The position numbers were made by a program, and so were the translations under genes. From Flavobacteriales bacterium (lineage in GTDB: Bacteria; Bacteroidota; Bacteroidia; Flavobacteriales_D; Sanyastnellaceae), in assembly GCA_019694805.1 (NCBI GenBank), contig JAIBBG010000017.1:1-53461 (forward strand): a DNA stretch of 53,461 nt, read 5' to 3'. Shown here piece by piece: positions 51,244 through 53,461 of the stretch (position 1 is the first letter of the stretch; every line of letters begins with the position of its first letter). The notes below the pieces were generated by a model that had not been told where the DNA came from, made no database searches, and was given only the letters and a program-made list of their open reading frames with translations.

Positions 51244-53223
51244 TTATCTTCTCAGTACTTTCTCAATTCTTCGACCACGTGAAGTGGTTACATCCAGCAG
51301 GTAAGTGCCCACTGCTTTTGGCAGTTGAGCTTGTGAGCGGCTGGAATTTGGTGCATATGATTCAATGAGTTTTCCTTGTAAATCGTAAACGTTGATTTTT
51401 TTGATGATGTCTTTACCTGCATCGATGTTCACCCATCCCGTTGTTGTCGGATTCGGTCCGGTTCGGAAGAAGTTCGCATATTCTTTGACTTCAATCAGTG
51501 TGCTATTGACAGAAGCACTTACCATTTCTACCGGATCCGGAGCGGTTTCCCAGTACATTTCTTCGAATGAATTGATGGCAGGATGATCCACCGCAAATAA
51601 TTCCTCATTCCAACGTGGAGGTAATGATTGATACATGAAACGAGCAACGACTGTGACATTACCATTGATTCCGGTTACTGGAACATGATATTGTATTTCA
51701 TCCGTACCGCTACCTTCAATGCCATTGACGTGATTGAAATTGGGGTCATTCAATGCCGGACCTACAATTGCAGTAGTGTCATATGCATAGTGTTCTGTAG
51801 AAAATCCGAGTGGTACAAGACGATTGTCTTTGAGTGGTATATCAGCACGTTCCAATACCGTAGTCACATTGCCATTCACATCGCCCATCACCATTTCGTA
51901 AATCTGAATTTGGTTTTCATTGGTGATCACATCGTAGTGTGGTTCAAATGTGTCGTCTTGGCCTTCAATATTGTAATCTGGTAACAGTTTACCTGAATGG
52001 AAAATTTCATTGCCATCTTCATCATACATCGCAAAATCCACATATGCACGACGGGCAGGATATCCGCTTGGGAGTTTGTGTCCAGCCTTGTTGGTGAGTT
52101 TTACTGTATATCTTGCAGTGTCACCATCAACACCGTTTTCCACCAATTCTATCATCGCTGAGTTCTCTTGCAGATTTTGCATGGTGCGATTGAGAACTGT
52201 ATTGAAGTGGTTCTCGTTGGCTGTCAAACCGAGATCAAGAATATTATCACGCAACAATTCAATCATGAATGAATTACCTCCAACAAGCCAGTGTTGTCCA
52301 TATGGCTGACGTGGCGGCAGGAAGGCATAACCAGATGCCACAATAATTGGTTCGTCGGTATTTGGCATGTGACAACCTTGACATTCTTTTTGGTAATTGA
52401 CGTCGTTGTTGTAAGCACTATTCACCCACTCATGATATGTTGCTTGTTCAACGAACACATTGCCTGTTGGATTCTGATCGAAGTCGAGGGTGTGTGTTTG
52501 CAGCGTGTGGCATGTAGCACAGACTTCAGATTCAAAAAACTTAGTTGTTGGCACTGGATCTACACCTACAAAACTTTGCATGGCAGAATTGAACAAAGGA
52601 AAATCTCCTTGTGGAATGTTGAATTGTGGTCCCCAAACAGTGTCCGAATTAAAGTGCAAATCACCTGAGAATGTTGTACCGACGGTGTTGATTTGTTGAG
52701 CGTGACACGCCATGCAACTCACACCATCTCGTGCCAACGAATCACTATCCAACATCTCCAATGTGAAATTTTCGATGCCATCGTGTTCTGCTTCAAATCT
52801 TCCAAGTGGCGCATGACAACGTGTGCAGGTATTTACAATCAAATCTTCATGGTTTGGATTCATGGCAATTTCATGTGCGACTTTAGCTCGCCACATCGGA
52901 TCCTTCGCGGAGTTGGCCATCATGGTACCACGCCAGTTTTCAGCCGGACTTACGTTTTCTCCCTCAGAGGTCACGTTCGCGATCGGATTTACGGCTTGAT
53001 CGATACCATGGCATCCGGCACAGCGTCCAGAACCCATGAACATATCATTCATGGTGACTGGTAATTCTCCCTGAGGTTGATCCCCGCGCCATCCACCTTG
53101 AACATCATGAGGATTGAATGGACGTTGTGACGATTTTTGAAAGGTTGCTGTCAGTGAAACGAATATGATGAAGGCGCCAAGCGCTAAAACTGTCTTAGGT
53201 CGGTTTCTTAAAAATGATGTCAT
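51244..53223 (-). CDS. Pentaheme c-type cytochrome with a T9SS sorting domain
   Basis: A 659-aa protein: signal peptide or anchor at residues 1-30 (TVLALGAFIIFVSLTATF), then five CxxCH heme sites at residues 68-72 (CAGCH), 133-137 (CTRCH), 170-174 (CMACH), 235-239 (CATCH) and 281-285 (CQGCH). The layout resembles cytochrome c554-type multiheme proteins. Residues about 350-570 form beta domains, and the last 80 residues are a T9SS sorting domain (FFRTGPNPTTTGWVNIDAG, GTYLLDVTTSRGRRIEKVLRR). That combination predicts a surface or extracellular redox protein. Start at 53223 (MTSFLRNRPKT) gives the signal; the next upstream in-frame Met adds 28 charged residues. Confidence 0.85.
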   Translation of the reverse strand: MTSFLRNRPKTVLALGAFIIFVSLTATFQKSSQRPFNPHDVQGGWRGDQPQGELPVTMNDMFMGSGRCAGCHGIDQAVNPIANVTSEGENVSPAENWRGTMMANSAKDPMWRAKVAHEIAMNPNHEDLIVNTCTRCHAPLGRFEAEHDGIENFTLEMLDSDSLARDGVSCMACHAQQINTVGTTFSGDLHFNSDTVWGPQFNIPQGDFPLFNSAMQSFVGVDPVPTTKFFESEVCATCHTLQTHTLDFDQNPTGNVFVEQATYHEWVNSAYNNDVNYQKECQGCHMPNTDEPIIVASGYAFLPPRQPYGQHWLVGGNSFMIELLRDNILDLGLTANENHFNTVLNRTMQNLQENSAMIELVENGVDGDTARYTVKLTNKAGHKLPSGYPARRAYVDFAMYDEDGNEIFHSGKLLPDYNIEGQDDTFEPHYDVITNENQIQIYEMVMGDVNGNVTTVLERADIPLKDNRLVPLGFSTEHYAYDTTAIVGPALNDPNFNHVNGIEGSGTDEIQYHVPVTGINGNVTVVARFMYQSLPPRWNEELFAVDHPAINSFEEMYWETAPDPVEMVSASVNSTLIEVKEYANFFRTGPNPTTTGWVNIDAGKDIIKKINVYDLQGKLIESYAPNSSRSQAQLPKAVGTYLLDVTTSRGRRIEKVLRR

Positions 53224-53336
53224 TTTCCTTTGATTGGTTTTGATTCTATTGAATCGGGTCTTTCCACGGCCAAAATACAAGAAAGGAATATAAACACCTA
53301 CCAACAAAAATCAGTTCATCATGGAAATGCTGATGG

Positions 53337-53461
53337 TTACCAGACTTCGACTTGCTCTACGGCAATGGAACCAAGCTTTTCGTTGATCAGATCCGCGAGC
53401 TTGGACCGTTGATAGGAAAGTTCCTGTTTTAGAACTCCACTGTCCATTTTCAGGACCAATG
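53337..53461 (-). CDS. DUF721/DciA-like protein, C-terminal fragment
   Basis: The frame enters from the right edge and ends at the stop at 53337-53339. About 40 residues are visible, including LVLKMDSGVLKQELSYQRSK and LADLINEKLGSIAVEQVEVW, a good match to the end of DUF721 proteins, related to the helicase loader DciA. The start is outside the window. Confidence 0.7.
   Translation of the reverse strand, partial: LVLKMDSGVLKQELSYQRSKLADLINEKLGSIAVEQVEVW

Overview
The window is chromosomal DNA of a Bacteroidota bacterium, most likely of the Flavobacteriales (for example a Crocinitomicaceae/Fluviicola-like lineage; the family-level guess is inference). Evidence: a fused LpxC-FabZ, an S16 protein with a long Ala/Glu-rich tail, several proteins ending in type IX secretion (T9SS) C-terminal sorting domains, a DUF4301 protein, a TRL-like lipoprotein, and promoters of the Bacteroidota type (TTG, about 19 bp, TAnnTTTG). 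No tRNA, rRNA or CRISPR array was seen.

Layout. 1-4480 (minus): a tight run of five genes with a SnoaL+VOC lipoprotein, a small outer-membrane protein, rsmE, a small membrane protein and a GH20 hexosaminidase cut by the left edge. 4592-5755 (plus): rpsP-rimM with an intervening terminator/attenuator, convergent with a cation/proton antiporter. 7257-10637 (plus): aconitase and two exported proteins. 10638-12072 (minus): three small lipoproteins. 12265-15112 (plus): lpxC/fabZ, lpxA and an ABC ATPase without a canonical start codon. 15137-19776: a DUF4301 protein, a TPR lipoprotein and an NHLRC2-like protein. 19867-20665: three tandem copies of a roughly 220-bp non-coding repeat with a G-quadruplex motif, bracketed by inverted repeats.

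20670-31038 (minus) is the most coherent system: porin, MFS carboxylate-type transporter, two tiny membrane proteins, a sodium-symporter/histidine-kinase fusion (CrbS-like), a receiver-only response regulator, propionyl-CoA synthetase (prpE) and acetyl-CoA synthetase (acs). The eight genes are separated by at most 20 bp or overlap. Together they would take up, sense and activate short-chain fatty acids. A stand-alone IS1-InsA-like zinc-ribbon/HTH protein lies directly upstream, and inverted repeats surround the probable operon promoter. Because the response regulator has no DNA-binding domain, this neighbour is a reasonable candidate for the missing output (inference).

31927-36303 (minus): a membrane protein, a hairpin element, simple repeats and the thrS-infC-rpmI-rplT translation operon. 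36460-42578 (plus): two tandem paralogous two-gene cassettes, each a small secreted protein of unrecognised family translationally coupled to a large Cys-rich T9SS protein; this is the best candidate here for an undescribed system. 42671-43648: pdhB. 43713-53223 (minus): exported proteins, including a 12-repeat Cys-rich T9SS protein, a small dockerin-like protein, a BNR/sortilin-like propeller with a PKD domain, and a pentaheme cytochrome with a T9SS sorting domain. The right edge cuts a DUF721/DciA-like gene. Two hairpin elements sharing terminal motifs (32611-32694 and 51053-51229) suggest a small non-autonomous repeat family.
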